From Microbacterium paraoxydans (GTDB lineage Bacteria; Actinomycetota; Actinomycetes; Actinomycetales; Microbacteriaceae): DNA of 64,000 nucleotides. Numbering within the stretch: position 1 is the stretch's first letter; each line of letters starts with the position of its first letter. The notes below the pieces were generated by a model. The model searched no databases. It saw nothing but the letters and a program-made list of their open reading frames with translations, and was not told the origin of the DNA. Location of the stretch: contig NZ_JAGTUK010000003.1 of assembly GCF_018224615.1 (NCBI RefSeq), positions 358,339 to 422,338 on the forward strand, read 5' to 3'. Positions 34,674 to 44,125 of the stretch are shown piece after piece. The position numbers and the translations under genes were made by a program.

Positions 34674-36662
34674 GTGCCTGAAAACGCCCAGCCGACCGAC
34701 GGCTTCGCCCTGTTCTCTGACCGAAACGTCGTCGCGATGCGCGTCAACGGCGTCCTCAAGGATCTCGCCGCGACCGTCACCGACACCGACGAGGTCGAGC
34801 CGGTCACGATCGACAGCGTCGACGGTCTGAACATCCTGCGCCACTCGACCGCGCACGTGCTCGCGCAGGCGGTGCAGCGCATCAACCCGCAGGCCAACCT
34901 CGGCATCGGCCCGCCCATCGCCGATGGCTTCTACTACGACTTCGGCGTCGACACCCCGTTCACGCCGGAAGACATCAAGGCCATCACCAAGGAGATGCAG
35001 CGCATCGTCCGGGAGGGACAGCGCTTCGTCCGCCGTGTCGTCACGGACGAGGAGGCACGCGTCGAGCTGGCCGACGAACCGTTCAAGCTCGAGCTCATCG
35101 GGCTCAAGGGCGGCAAGGAGGCCGCCGAGGGCGCGTCCGTGGAGGTCGGCGAGGGTGAGCTGACGATCTACGACAACACCACGCGCGATGGAGAGGTCGT
35201 CTGGAAGGATCTCTGCCGTGGGCCGCACCTGCCGAACACGCGCATGATCGGCAACGGGTGGGACCTCACTCGCATCGCCGCGGCGTACTGGCGCGGCAGC
35301 GAGAAGAACCCGCAGCTGCAGCGCATCTACGGCACGGCATGGCCGACCAAGGACGAGCTGCGCGCGTATCAGCACCGGTTGGAAGAGGCCGCCAAGCGCG
35401 ATCACCGTCGCCTCGGCAAGGAGCTCGACCTGTTCTCCTTCCCCGAGGAGATCGGTTCCGGGCTGTCGGTCTGGCATCCGCGCGGCGGTGTCGTGCGCGG
35501 CGAGATGGAGCAGCACGCCCGCAAGCGCCACATCGAGGGCGGATACACCTACGTCTACACGCCGCACATCTCGAAGGAGGACCTGTTCCTCACCTCAAAC
35601 CACCTCGTCACCTACAAGGACGGCATGTTCCCGCCGATCGTGATGGACGAGGAGCGCGACGACGAGGGCAACATCACCAAGCAGGGCCAGGACTACTACC
35701 TGAAGCCGATGAACTGCCCGATGCACATCCTCATCTACAAGGAGCGTGCGCGCAGCTACCGCGACCTGCCGTTGCGCTTCGCGGAGAACGGCACGGTGTA
35801 CCGCAACGAGCTGTCCGGGGCGCTGCACGGCCTCACGCGCGTGCGCGGCTTCACGCAGGACGACTCGCACCTGTTCGTGACGCCCGACCAGCTGGAGGAG
35901 GAGGTCGGCAAGGTCCTCGAGTTCATCCTGTCGATGCTGCGCGACTTCGGTCTGACCGACTTCGAGCTCGAGCTGTCGATGAAGGACGACGAGAAGTCGA
36001 AGTGGATCGGCTCGGACGAGTTCTGGGAGTCATCGACCGACGCGCTGCGCCGGGTGGCACTCGCGTCGGGCCTCAAGCTCACCGAGGTCCCGGGTGAGGC
36101 CGCGTTCTACGGTCCGAAGATCGACCTGAAGACGCGCGATGCGATCGGTCGCACGTGGCAGCTGTCCACGGTGCAGGTCGACCCGAACCTGCCGGAGCGC
36201 TTCGACCTCGAGTTCATGGACAAGGACGGGCAGAAGAAGCGCCCGATCATGATCCACCGCGCGCTGTTCGGCTCGATCGAGCGGTTCTTCGCGATCCTGC
36301 TGGAGCACTACGCGGGCGACTTCCCGGTGTGGCTCTCGCCCGTGCAGGTCGTGGGCATCCCGGTCGCTGACGATTTCGCCGACTATCTCGGCGAGGTCAT
36401 CGACACGCTCCGCAGCCGGGGCGTGCGCGCCGAGCTCGACACGTCCGACGACCGCATGCAGAAGAAGATCCGCACGCACACGACCGGCAAGGTCCCGCTC
36501 CTCCTGATCGCGGGCGAGCAGGACCGTGCCGCCGGCACCGTCTCGTTCCGCTACCGTGACGGCTCGCAGGAGAACGGGGTGCCGATCGCCGATGCGGTCG
36601 AGCGCATCCGTGCCGCGATCGACAGCCACGCCCTCGTGCAGACGGCGGGGGATCTGGCATGA
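34674..36662 (+). CDS. thrS: Threonine--tRNA ligase
   Basis: A 662-residue class II synthetase charging tRNA-Thr. Domains in order are a short N-terminal TGS-like region (residues ~1-60), an editing domain with [11 protein letters not shown] (the HxxxH zinc/editing motif), then the catalytic core. The core shows motif 1 around [12 protein letters not shown], motif 2 [20 protein letters not shown] and motif 3 [13 protein letters not shown]. An anticodon-binding domain starts near residue 555. The start is a GTG. It overlaps the HIT gene by 4 nt, the thrS-HIT order conserved in actinobacteria. Confidence 0.96.
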   Translation: MPENAQPTDGFALFSDRNVVAMRVNGVLKDLAATVTDTDEVEPVTIDSVDGLNILRHSTAHVLAQAVQRINPQANLGIGPPIADGFYYDFGVDTPFTPEDIKAITKEMQRIVREGQRFVRRVVTDEEARVELADEPFKLELIGLKGGKEAAEGASVEVGEGELTIYDNTTRDGEVVWKDLCRGPHLPNTRMIGNGWDLTRIAAAYWRGSEKNPQLQRIYGTAWPTKDELRAYQHRLEEAAKRDHRRLGKELDLFSFPEEIGSGLSVWHPRGGVVRGEMEQHARKRHIEGGYTYVYTPHISKEDLFLTSNHLVTYKDGMFPPIVMDEERDDEGNITKQGQDYYLKPMNCPMHILIYKERARSYRDLPLRFAENGTVYRNELSGALHGLTRVRGFTQDDSHLFVTPDQLEEEVGKVLEFILSMLRDFGLTDFELELSMKDDEKSKWIGSDEFWESSTDALRRVALASGLKLTEVPGEAAFYGPKIDLKTRDAIGRTWQLSTVQVDPNLPERFDLEFMDKDGQKKRPIMIHRALFGSIERFFAILLEHYAGDFPVWLSPVQVVGIPVADDFADYLGEVIDTLRSRGVRAELDTSDDRMQKKIRTHTTGKVPLLLIAGEQDRAAGTVSFRYRDGSQENGVPIADAVERIRAAIDSHALVQTAGDLA

Positions 36663-37204
36663 CCGACGGGGAGCAGCCGCTGGAGGACGCCGGGCACCTC
36701 GCTGGTGTGCCGGACGAGTTCCAGCGGCTGTGGACCCCGCACCGGATGGCGTACATCCAGGCGGGTCCGGAGCCCCTTCGTGAGGAGTGCCCGTTCTGCG
36801 AGGCGCCCAAGTATCCGGATGCCGAGCGGCTGATCGTGGCCCGCGGTGAGACCGCGTACGTGCTGCTGAACCTGTTCCCGTACAACTCCGGGCACCTGCT
36901 GGTGTGCCCCTACCGTCACATCGCCACGTACGACCAGGCGAGCGTGGAGGAGGTCGCCGAGATCGGCGCGCTCACCCAGACGGCCATGCGCGTGCTGCGC
37001 GAGGTGTCCGGCTGCGACGGGTTCAACCTCGGCATGAATCAGGGCGCGGTGGCAGGGGCGGGCGTCGACGCGCACCTGCACCAGCACGTGGTGCCTCGGT
37101 GGCGGTCCGACGCGAACTTCTTCCCGATCATCGCGAAGACGAAGGCGCTCCCGCAGCTCCTGGGTGAAGTGCGGGAGGCCGTCGCGCACGCGTGGCCGGC
37201 GTGA
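36659..37204 (+). CDS. HIT-family hydrolase/phosphorylase
   Basis: A 181-residue HIT protein. The histidine triad is [10 protein letters not shown] (His139, 141 and 143), and CPFC (C44/C47) suggests a zinc site. The M. tuberculosis protein in the same place (Rv2613c) has been described as an Ap4A phosphorylase, so diadenosine tetraphosphate turnover is the likely role, fitting the adjacent aminoacyl-tRNA synthetase that makes Ap4A as a side product. In Mycobacterium pgsA and pimA follow; here the next genes are vitamin B6 genes on the other strand. Confidence 0.88.
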   Translation: MTDGEQPLEDAGHLAGVPDEFQRLWTPHRMAYIQAGPEPLREECPFCEAPKYPDAERLIVARGETAYVLLNLFPYNSGHLLVCPYRHIATYDQASVEEVAEIGALTQTAMRVLREVSGCDGFNLGMNQGAVAGAGVDAHLHQHVVPRWRSDANFFPIIAKTKALPQLLGEVREAVAHAWPA

Positions 37205-37207
37205 GGC

Positions 37208-38059
37208 TCAGCGCACCTGCCGCGCGGTGAACTGCATCCGCGGGTGGGCGTAGAACTCCTGCGCCTCGATCAGCTGCAGCTCGCGCTCGCCCGAGTCGAG
37301 CGTGGCCTGCAGCAGGTCGTACACGCTGGACGCCGTGCGCTCGAGTGCGGTCTGAGCGCTGCCCGTCTCCACGTAGTGCGCGGTGAACAGGGCGGCGGTG
37401 ACGTCGCCGGAGCCGTTCGCCTTCATCGGCAGGTGCGGGGTCTGCACGAGCCACGCGCCCTCGTCGTCCACGGCGAGCATCTCGATCGTTTCCTCCTCGC
37501 GGTCGGGGCGCTCGACGCTCGTCACGAGCACGGTGCGCGGACCCATGGCGCGGGCGAGGTCGACCGAGTCGAGCGTGGACTCGAGGGTGTCGGGCTCGGT
37601 TTCGGTGAGGAACCCGAGTTCGAACTGGTTGGGCGTGATGATGTCGGCGACCGGCACCACGCGCTCGCGCAGCAGGATCGGGATGGCGGGCGCGACGAAG
37701 CAGCCCGACTTCGCGTTGCCCATCACCGGGTCGCACGCGTAGACCGCGTTCGGGTTGGCGGCCTTGACGCGGGCGACGGCGTCGATGATCACGTCGCCGA
37801 TGCCCTCACCGCCCTGATAGCCGCTGAGGACCGCGTCGATCTGCCCGAACACGCCGCGCTCCTCGATGCCGGTGATCACCTCGCGCACGTCGGCGGGGTC
37901 GATCAGGGGGCCGCGCCAGGCGCCGTAGCCGGTGTGGTTGGAGAAGTTCACGGTGTAGACGGGCAGCACCTCCACGCCGATGCGCTGCAGCGGGAAGACG
38001 GCGGCGGAGTTCCCGACGTGCCCGTACGCGACGGCGGACTGGATGGAGAGGATCTTCAT
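37208..38059 (-). CDS. pdxY: Pyridoxal kinase
   Basis: A 283-residue ribokinase-superfamily enzyme that phosphorylates pyridoxal to PLP. It shows the N-terminal MKILSIQSAVAYGHVGNSAA, the VNFSNHTGYGAWRG segment, CDPVMGN near residue 110 and the catalytic-base motif NGSGDVTAALF. Length and motifs fit PdxY/PdxK. It is encoded head-to-tail with the MocR regulator (46-bp gap) and close to pdxS-pdxT, so salvage and de novo B6 synthesis are grouped. Confidence 0.92.
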   Translation of the reverse strand: MKILSIQSAVAYGHVGNSAAVFPLQRIGVEVLPVYTVNFSNHTGYGAWRGPLIDPADVREVITGIEERGVFGQIDAVLSGYQGGEGIGDVIIDAVARVKAANPNAVYACDPVMGNAKSGCFVAPAIPILLRERVVPVADIITPNQFELGFLTETEPDTLESTLDSVDLARAMGPRTVLVTSVERPDREEETIEMLAVDDEGAWLVQTPHLPMKANGSGDVTAALFTAHYVETGSAQTALERTASSVYDLLQATLDSGERELQLIEAQEFYAHPRMQFTARQVR

Positions 38060-38105
38060 GGGTGAACGCTTTCGGTGAGGGCGGGACGGTGCCCGCGACG
38101 GGGGG

Positions 38106-39413
38106 TCATCGCGCGGCGGCGACGAGGTCGGCGACGAGGGTGTCCGCCTCGTCGTCGGTGAGGTCGTGGACGGTCAGACGGAGGTGGTGGGACGGAACGG
38201 CGCGGTCGTCGAGCGAGAACTCGTCGCCCGTGCGCGCGAGCCAGCCTCGTCGCATCAGCTGTTCGGCGACCGCGCGTGCGGGTCGGGGAAGACGTACCCA
38301 GAGGCTCAGGCCGTCGGGGGAGGGGGCGTCGAAGCCGTGGGCGCCCAGGCGCTCCGCGAAGGCGGCGTTGCGTTCCGCATAGTGCACGCCCGCCGCGGCG
38401 ACCGTTCGCATCGCGTCCTCGTCGGTCAGTTGCGCGAGAGCGAGACGCTGCAGGAGGTGGCTGACCCAGGTCGTGCCGGGACTGAGCCGCATCGCGAGCC
38501 GTTCGGCGGTGTCGGGGTCGGTCGCCGCGATCGCGAGGCACATGTCCGGCCCCAGGAACTTCGATACGGAGCGCACGAGGGCGAAGCGGCGGTGGTCGGC
38601 GCCGATCAGCGACTGATACGGGCGCTGGGAGAGCAGGGAGAAGTGGTCGTCCTCGATGATCAGCACGTAGGGGTGGTCGGCGAGGACGGCACGCAGTTCG
38701 GCGGCGCGTTCGGGGGTCAGGCCGACGCCGGTGGGGTTCTGCGCACGCGGCGTGCAGATCACGGCGCGAACGCCCGTGTCGAGGGCCGCCCGCAGGCCGT
38801 CGACCGTCATGCCCTGGTCGTCGACCGGCACCGGGACGGCCCGGTATCCGCCCAGTCGCACGGTGTGGATGCTGGCGAGGAAGCATGGGTCTTCGAGGGC
38901 GACCGCGTCGTCGCGCATGAGGGCTTGGGCCAGGAGACGCTCGACGGCGTCGACCGCACCACTCGTGACGGTGATACGGAAGTCGGCGTCGGCCAGGTCG
39001 CGGGCCATCCAGCGGCGCGCCCACTCCTCCAGGCCGGGATCGATCACGGGCTCGCCGTACAGGACGGGTCGGCTGGCGATCGTCATGAGCGCCGCGGACG
39101 GGTCGGGGATGCGCGCGGGATCGGGGTTGCCCGTTCCGATGTCGCGGAGCACCGTGTCGGCCGCGTAGCCCTCTTGCGCCACGGTCTCGATGCCCGCGAC
39201 GACGGTCCCCGCGCGCCCCCGGGACAGCACGAGTCCGGCCTGCGCGAGCTGACGGTAGGCGGCGACGGCGGTGTTCCGGTTGACCCCCAGCGTCGCGGCG
39301 AGTTCGCGCACCGGTGGGAGGACGGTGCCGGGGACCAGGTCTCCGCGGTCGCGCAGGGCGCGCACGCTGTCGGCGATCTCCGCCGCGGTACTGCCTGTGA
39401 TCCGGTCGTTCAT
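38106..39413 (-). CDS. MocR-family (GntR-HTH/aminotransferase) regulator, PdxR-like
   Basis: A 435-residue fusion. An N-terminal GntR winged helix (residues ~10-75, ELAATLGVNRNTAVAAYRQL) is followed by a fold-type I aminotransferase domain. The PLP lysine lies in SVSKFLGPD near residue 285, and TPRAQNPTGVG is the phosphate-site region. MocR/PdxR proteins use PLP as an effector to control B6 genes. Divergence from pdxS and the downstream pdxY make this a strong PdxR/PtsJ candidate. A TAGAAT -10 lies at 39428-39433 on the minus strand and GGAGGA precedes the ATG. Confidence 0.88.
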   Translation of the reverse strand: MNDRITGSTAAEIADSVRALRDRGDLVPGTVLPPVRELAATLGVNRNTAVAAYRQLAQAGLVLSRGRAGTVVAGIETVAQEGYAADTVLRDIGTGNPDPARIPDPSAALMTIASRPVLYGEPVIDPGLEEWARRWMARDLADADFRITVTSGAVDAVERLLAQALMRDDAVALEDPCFLASIHTVRLGGYRAVPVPVDDQGMTVDGLRAALDTGVRAVICTPRAQNPTGVGLTPERAAELRAVLADHPYVLIIEDDHFSLLSQRPYQSLIGADHRRFALVRSVSKFLGPDMCLAIAATDPDTAERLAMRLSPGTTWVSHLLQRLALAQLTDEDAMRTVAAAGVHYAERNAAFAERLGAHGFDAPSPDGLSLWVRLPRPARAVAEQLMRRGWLARTGDEFSLDDRAVPSHHLRLTVHDLTDDEADTLVADLVAAAR

Positions 39414-39454
39414 GATCCTCCTCCGTGATTCTAGGTGGGATCGGACAGTGCTAC

Positions 39455-39472
39455 GTTTGATCTAGATCAAAC
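39455..39472. promoter_or_regulatory. Perfect 18-bp palindrome between the MocR gene and pdxS
   Basis: GTTTGATCTAGATCAAAC is a perfect inverted repeat in the 90-bp divergent region. It falls at the -35 position of the MocR promoter (-10 TAGAAT at 39433-39428) and about 30 bp before the pdxS start. An 11-bp palindrome, CGGATCATCCG, follows at 39480-39490. It is the obvious candidate site for the adjacent MocR regulator; that link is inferred. Confidence 0.65.
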
Positions 39473-39503
39473 CCGATTACGGATCATCCGACAGGAGCTC
39501 CCC

Positions 39504-40397
39504 ATGTCCGAGCAGAACACCACCGGATCCTCCCGCGTCAAGCGCGGTCTCGCCGAGATGCTCAAGGGCGGCGTCATCATGGACGTCGTGACCGCCGAGC
39601 AGGCGAAGATCGCCGAGGATGCGGGTGCCGTCGCCGTCATGGCTCTGGAGCGCGTGCCGGCCGACATCCGCGCTCAGGGTGGTGTGTCGCGCATGAGCGA
39701 CCCCGACATGATCGACAGCATCATCGACGCTGTATCGATCCCGGTGATGGCGAAGGCCCGCATCGGTCACTTCGTCGAGGCGCAGGTGCTCCAGGAACTG
39801 GGCGTGGACTACATCGACGAGTCCGAGGTGCTCTCGCCGGCCGACTACGTGAACCACATCGACAAGTTCGGCTTCACGGTGCCGTTCGTGTGCGGTGCGA
39901 CGAACCTCGGTGAGGCGCTGCGCCGGATCAACGAGGGAGCGGCGATGATCCGCTCGAAGGGCGAGGCCGGCACCGGTGACGTGTCCGAGGCGATGAAGCA
40001 CATCCGCAAGATCCGCGGCGAGATCGCGGCCCTCACCGCTCTCCCGAAGGACGAGCTGTTCGTGGCCGCCAAGGAGCTGCAGGCGCCGTACGAGCTGGTG
40101 GCGGAGGTCGCGGAGACCGGCGCGCTCCCGGTGGTGCTGTTCGTCGCGGGAGGAGTGGCCACCCCGGCCGATGCGGCGATGATGATGCAGCTCGGCGCGG
40201 ACGGCGTGTTCGTCGGCTCCGGCATCTTCAAGTCGGGCAATCCCGCCGACCGCGCGAAGGCCATCGTCAAGGCCACGACGTTCTACGACGACCCCAAGGT
40301 GATCGCCGACGTGTCGCGCGGGCTCGGCGAGGCCATGGTGGGCATCAACGTCAGCGACCTGCCGGCACCGCACCGGCTCGCCGAGCGTGGCTGGTAA
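39504..40397 (+). CDS. pdxS: Pyridoxal 5'-phosphate synthase, PdxS subunit
   Basis: A 297-residue TIM-barrel synthase that builds PLP from ribose 5-phosphate, glyceraldehyde 3-phosphate and ammonia. Active-site lysines are visible in [10 protein letters not shown] (~residue 82) and [10 protein letters not shown] (~154), with [12 protein letters not shown] and [10 protein letters not shown] near the C-terminus. The ATG at 39504 follows AGGAG at 9 nt. It overlaps pdxT by 11 nt; PdxT supplies ammonia. The pdxST-yebC-ruvCAB order is conserved in actinobacteria. Confidence 0.97.
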   Translation: MSEQNTTGSSRVKRGLAEMLKGGVIMDVVTAEQAKIAEDAGAVAVMALERVPADIRAQGGVSRMSDPDMIDSIIDAVSIPVMAKARIGHFVEAQVLQELGVDYIDESEVLSPADYVNHIDKFGFTVPFVCGATNLGEALRRINEGAAMIRSKGEAGTGDVSEAMKHIRKIRGEIAALTALPKDELFVAAKELQAPYELVAEVAETGALPVVLFVAGGVATPADAAMMMQLGADGVFVGSGIFKSGNPADRAKAIVKATTFYDDPKVIADVSRGLGEAMVGINVSDLPAPHRLAERGW

Positions 40398-40998
40398 CCC
40401 GCGCGTCGGAGTGCTCGCGCTGCAGGGCGATGTGCGCGAGCACATCGCCCTGCTCTCGCGGCTCGGCGCCGATGCGGTGCGCGTGCGTCGCCCTGACGAA
40501 TTGCGTGCGGTCGATGGCCTCGTCATCCCCGGCGGGGAGTCGAGCGTGATCGACAAGCTGTCGCGGTCGTTCGGTCTCCAGGGGCCGATCCGCGCGGCGA
40601 TCGCGGCGGGGATGCCGATGCTCGGCACGTGCGCTGGGCTGATCATGCTCGCCGACACCGTGGTGGACGCGATCGACGGACAGGAGTCTTTCGGCGGACT
40701 CGATGTCGTCGTGCGGCGCAATGCGTTCGGTCGTCAGGCGGAGTCGTTCGAGGCAGAGTTGGAGGTCGCGGGGTTCGGCGGCGATCCGGTCAGCGCCGCG
40801 TTCATCCGCGGACCCGTGGTCGAGTCGGTCGGTCCGGCCGCCACCCCGCTCGCTGCTCTCGATGACGGTCGAGTGGTAGCGGTCGAACAGGGCACGCTCC
40901 TCGGGCTGAGCTTTCACCCCGAGATCAGCGGAGAGACCCGGTTCCACCAGCGGTTCCTCGACGCTGTGGAGCAGTGGCGGCACCATCTCGCTGCCTGA
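40387..40998 (+). CDS. pdxT: Pyridoxal 5'-phosphate synthase glutaminase, PdxT subunit
   Basis: A 203-residue class I glutaminase delivering ammonia to PdxS. The oxyanion region IPGGESSV, the nucleophilic cysteine in GTCAGLIML and the His-Glu pair in FHPEIS are present, completing the Cys-His-Glu triad. The GTG start lies inside pdxS. It ends 6 bp from the end of the convergent phosphotransferase-like gene. Confidence 0.96.
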   Translation: MAGNPRVGVLALQGDVREHIALLSRLGADAVRVRRPDELRAVDGLVIPGGESSVIDKLSRSFGLQGPIRAAIAAGMPMLGTCAGLIMLADTVVDAIDGQESFGGLDVVVRRNAFGRQAESFEAELEVAGFGGDPVSAAFIRGPVVESVGPAATPLAALDDGRVVAVEQGTLLGLSFHPEISGETRFHQRFLDAVEQWRHHLAA

Positions 40999-41004
40999 GC
41001 GGGG

Positions 41005-41925
41005 TCAGATCAGCGTCGACACCCAGCGCAGCGCGGGCAGCGCCTGGGCGCGCTGGAACGCGCGCAGCCCGGGCAGCTCCGGAATCTCCGGCTGCGCCTG
41101 CTCCCACCACAGGTAGGACGCGAATCCGGCGATCACGGGCAGCAACTCCTTCGCAGTCGGGGCGCCATGGTCGAGGAACAGGGGATAGGCGTCAGCACAG
41201 GACGGCCCGCCGGCCGCTTCGATGCTCGGCAGCAGGCACGGCAGGTCGATCCACGGAGCACCGCGACGGGCGTGGGGCCAGTCGATCAGCCGCGCTCGGT
41301 CGTTCTCGATCAGGATGTTGTCGGCGCGTACGTCGTCGTGCACGAGCACATCGCCGCGCACAGCCTCCGCGAACCCGCGTTCGACGTCGATGAGACGGTT
41401 GACCTTCTCGACGAGACCAGCCGGAAGGGCGCCACAGAGCCCGGGAGTCCGTGCGATGTCGTGCCAGCGTGTGAACCCCGGCAGCATCGACGTCTGTGCG
41501 GTGGGGAGCCCCGCGGGCGCGGCGGTCGATGCGAGCTCGCGCAGACTCTCCGCCACAGTGTGCAGGTCTGCGGTGGTCCAGGGGGCGCCGGGGTGGTGTC
41601 CGTCGACGGTCTCGATCACGACGGCCGTCCCGTGCTCGCCGTGCAGGTGCCCGAGCAGTCGCGGAGCCAGCGGCGTCGTGAGGTGAGCGAGCACCGCGGC
41701 CTCTCGGGCGAGGAACAGGAGCGAGTCGCCGTGTCCGTCCGCAGCCGCCGCCTTCACGAACGCGCGGTCCGCTGTGGTCGTCACGGTTCCCGCGTACGCC
41801 GAGCTGAAGCCGCCGTGGGCGGGAATGTCGCTGACGAAGGTTCCGCCGATCAGCGCGACGATGTCATCGCGGAACGGGGCGGGGAGCGAGGCCCAGCTCG
41901 GGCGGAGGCGGTCGGCGCCCTGCAT
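41005..41925 (-). CDS. Aminoglycoside phosphotransferase-family (APH-like) kinase
   Basis: A 306-residue eukaryotic-like kinase-fold protein. The catalytic loop [14 protein letters not shown] satisfies HxDxxxxN and is followed by LIDWPHA, the metal-binding IDW. The N-lobe lysine is probably in [10 protein letters not shown]. The APH family also covers macrolide, fructosamine, choline and homoserine kinases, so antibiotic resistance cannot be inferred. AAAGGAG precedes the ATG. It lies in reverse orientation between pdxT and yebC, which are normally adjacent, so it looks like a lineage-specific insertion. Confidence 0.82.
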   Translation of the reverse strand: MQGADRLRPSWASLPAPFRDDIVALIGGTFVSDIPAHGGFSSAYAGTVTTTADRAFVKAAAADGHGDSLLFLAREAAVLAHLTTPLAPRLLGHLHGEHGTAVVIETVDGHHPGAPWTTADLHTVAESLRELASTAAPAGLPTAQTSMLPGFTRWHDIARTPGLCGALPAGLVEKVNRLIDVERGFAEAVRGDVLVHDDVRADNILIENDRARLIDWPHARRGAPWIDLPCLLPSIEAAGGPSCADAYPLFLDHGAPTAKELLPVIAGFASYLWWEQAQPEIPELPGLRAFQRAQALPALRWVSTLI

Positions 41926-42048
41926 CTTGGCGTCTCCTTTCGGACGTCCGCGGGGTTTCGACGCTAACAGTCGCCGACGGCGGCGCCGTTTCGCGTATCC
42001 GCGCCGGGCGCAAGGGGCTGTGCCGCCGGGCGCGCCCCGGTGTTCCTT

Positions 42049-42054
42049 TAGAAT
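42049..42054 (+). promoter_or_regulatory. -10 element upstream of yebC
   Basis: TAGAAT lies 49 nt before the yebC ATG, giving a leader of about 42 nt. The 178 bp between the kinase-like gene and yebC hold this promoter and nothing else I can recognise. Confidence 0.5.
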
Positions 42055-42103
42055 GGACGACGCCCTGGACTCGTTCCGGGGCCCAGACGACGAGCGGAGA
42101 CTT

Positions 42104-42865
42104 ATGTCCGGGCATTCCAAGTGGGCCACGACCAAGCACAAGAAGGCCGTCATCGACGCGCGCCGTGCCAAGTCCTGGGCCAAGCTCATCAAGAACATCG
42201 AGGTCGCGGCCAAGCTCGGCGGCCCCGACCTGCAGGGCAACCCCACCCTGTTCGACGCGGTCCTCAAGGCGAAGAAGACGTCGGTCCCGAAGGACAACAT
42301 CGACCGGGCGATCAAGCGCGGCGCGGGTATCGGCGGCGATGCAGTCGAGTACACCTCGATCATGTACGAGGGCTACGGCCCGAACGGCGTCGCTCTCATG
42401 ATCGAGTGTCTGACCGACAACAAGAACCGCGCAGCCGCGGAGGTCCGCACGGCGCTGAGCCGCAACGGTGGCACTCTGGCCGATCCGGGCAGCGTCGCCT
42501 ACAACTTCAGCCGCAAGGGCGTCATCGTCGTCGGGTCGGAAGGCACGACCGAGGACGACGTGATGATGGCGGCGCTGGAGGCGGGTGCCGAGGAGATCGA
42601 GCCGCATGCCGAGGGCTTCGAGGTCATCACCGAGGCGTCCGACCTGGTCGCGGTGCGCAGCGCCCTGCAGGAGGCCGGCATCGAATACGAGTCGGCCGAC
42701 GTCGAGTTCGTCCCGAACCTCAAGGTGGAGATCGACGCGGAGACGGCACGCAAGGTGTTCCGTCTGATCGATGCGCTCGAGGACAGCGAAGACGTGCAGA
42801 ACGTGTTCAGCAACTTCGACCTGTCCGCCGAGGTCCAGGCCGAGCTCGAGAACGACGACGCCTAG
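42104..42865 (+). CDS. yebC: YebC/PmpR-family DNA-binding regulator
   Basis: A 253-residue YebC-like protein. It has the signature start [20 protein letters not shown], then [20 protein letters not shown], the central [13 protein letters not shown] and a typical three-domain length. Family members bind DNA and some act as transcriptional regulators; homologues have also been linked to translation of proline-rich stretches. It precedes ruvC, a position conserved across bacteria. The ATG follows GCGGAGA. Confidence 0.93.
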   Translation: MSGHSKWATTKHKKAVIDARRAKSWAKLIKNIEVAAKLGGPDLQGNPTLFDAVLKAKKTSVPKDNIDRAIKRGAGIGGDAVEYTSIMYEGYGPNGVALMIECLTDNKNRAAAEVRTALSRNGGTLADPGSVAYNFSRKGVIVVGSEGTTEDDVMMAALEAGAEEIEPHAEGFEVITEASDLVAVRSALQEAGIEYESADVEFVPNLKVEIDAETARKVFRLIDALEDSEDVQNVFSNFDLSAEVQAELENDDA

Positions 42866-42898
42866 GCGCGGCTCACGCCGACGGTCGTCATCGCGGCC

Positions 42899-42904
42899 TA
42901 GCCT
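42899..42904 (+). promoter_or_regulatory. -10 element of a leaderless ruvC promoter
   Basis: TAGCCT is followed by GGGGGA and then the ruvC GTG, a 6-nt spacing. The G-run directly abuts the start codon, too close to serve as a Shine-Dalgarno site. Confidence 0.6.
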
Positions 42905-42910
42905 GGGGGA

Positions 42911-43495
42911 GTGACCTCGACGATCCGCGTGCTGGGCATCGACCCCGGCCTGACCCGCTGCGGTGTCGGCATCGTGGATGTCGATCGCGTTCGCCGCGGT
43001 ACGCTCGTGCACGTCGGCGTCATCCGTTCGGCGGCCGACGCGCCGATCGGTGAACGGCTGGCCATTGTGGCCGCGGGCATTCGCGAGGCGATCGAGACTC
43101 ACCGGCCGGACGCGGTGGCGGTGGAGCGAGTGTTCGCCCAGCAGAACAGCCATACGGTGATGGGCACGGCGCAGGCCAGCGGGGTGGCCCTCCTGATCGC
43201 CGCGGAGTCGGGGCTTCCCGCCGCGACTCACACGCCGAGCGAGGTCAAGGCGGCCGTCACCGGGTACGGCTCGGCCGACAAGCGGCAGGTGCAGACCATG
43301 ATCGCCCGCATCCTCCGGCTCGACACTCCGCCGCAGCCGGCCGACGCTGCCGACGCGCTCGCGATCGCCCTGTGTCACGCGTGGCGCCGCGGGGCCCCGC
43401 AGGCGCTGGGCGCGACCGGCGGGCTGACCCCCGCACAGCGCGCCTGGGCGGATGCGGAGCGTGTCGCTCGAACATATCTACGAGCCACCTCCTAG
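42911..43495 (+). CDS. ruvC: Crossover junction endodeoxyribonuclease RuvC
   Basis: A 194-residue Holliday-junction resolvase. The metal-binding acidic residues are visible in GIDPGLTRCG, AVERVFAQQNSH and the C-terminal DAADALAIALCH. It resolves four-way junctions after RuvAB branch migration. It starts with GTG, apparently leaderless. Its TAG stop codon forms the first three bases of the -10 hexamer before ruvA. Confidence 0.95.
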   Translation: MTSTIRVLGIDPGLTRCGVGIVDVDRVRRGTLVHVGVIRSAADAPIGERLAIVAAGIREAIETHRPDAVAVERVFAQQNSHTVMGTAQASGVALLIAAESGLPAATHTPSEVKAAVTGYGSADKRQVQTMIARILRLDTPPQPADAADALAIALCHAWRRGAPQALGATGGLTPAQRAWADAERVARTYLRATS

Positions 43496-43498
43496 GCT
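43493..43498 (+). promoter_or_regulatory. -10 element of a leaderless ruvA promoter, overlapping the ruvC stop
   Basis: TAGGCT begins with the ruvC TAG stop codon and lies 6 nt (GGAAGG) before the ruvA ATG. The GGAAGG could alternatively be read as a ribosome-binding sequence, but its spacing to the ATG is zero. Confidence 0.5.
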
Positions 43499-43504
43499 GG
43501 AAGG

Positions 43505-44125
43505 ATGATCTCCTCTCTGCACGGCACCGTGCTGCACACGACACCGGACCAGGTCGTCGTCGACGTCGGCGGCGTGGGGTTCGCGGTCGCCGTTCCGGCC
43601 GATGTGGCGCACACGGCGGTGGTGGGGGAGAAGCTGCGACTCCACACGAGCCTGATCGTGCGGGAGGACGCCCTGTCCCTCTTCGGTTTCGCCGACCGAG
43701 CCGAGCTGGAGATCTTCACGCTCCTGCTGAGCGTGACCGGAGTGGGGCCGAAGTCGGCGCTCGGCGTTCTGTCGCACCTGACGACCGACCAGATCGCTGA
43801 GGCCGTGACGGCCGAGGACGACGCTCCGTTCCGGCGGGTTTCGGGCATCGGGCCGAAGACCGCGAAGCTCATCGTGGTCCAGCTGGCGGGCAAGGTCCAC
43901 GCCGTGGCCGCTGCGACCGCACCGCAGGCGTCGGGCGGGAGCGACATCGTGTCGCAGGTCGCTGCGGCGCTCGTGGGCCTGGGGTGGTCCGAGAAGGTGG
44001 CCGCGGAGGCCGCGACGGAGACGGCGGCAGCCGCGACCGAGGCCGAGCGCACGTCGGTCGCCTCGCTGCTCCGGCGCACGCTCGCCCTGCTCGGGCCGGC
44101 GCAGGGAGGAGCTCCGCGTGTCTGA
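43505..44125 (+). CDS. ruvA: Holliday junction branch migration protein RuvA
   Basis: A 206-residue tetrameric junction-binding protein. The N-terminal OB domain begins [11 protein letters not shown], two helix-hairpin-helix motifs follow ([13 protein letters not shown] and [16 protein letters not shown]), and the C-terminal RuvB-contacting domain starts near residue 140 after an Ala-rich linker. It overlaps ruvB by 8 nt. Confidence 0.95.
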   Translation: MISSLHGTVLHTTPDQVVVDVGGVGFAVAVPADVAHTAVVGEKLRLHTSLIVREDALSLFGFADRAELEIFTLLLSVTGVGPKSALGVLSHLTTDQIAEAVTAEDDAPFRRVSGIGPKTAKLIVVQLAGKVHAVAAATAPQASGGSDIVSQVAAALVGLGWSEKVAAEAATETAAAATEAERTSVASLLRRTLALLGPAQGGAPRV

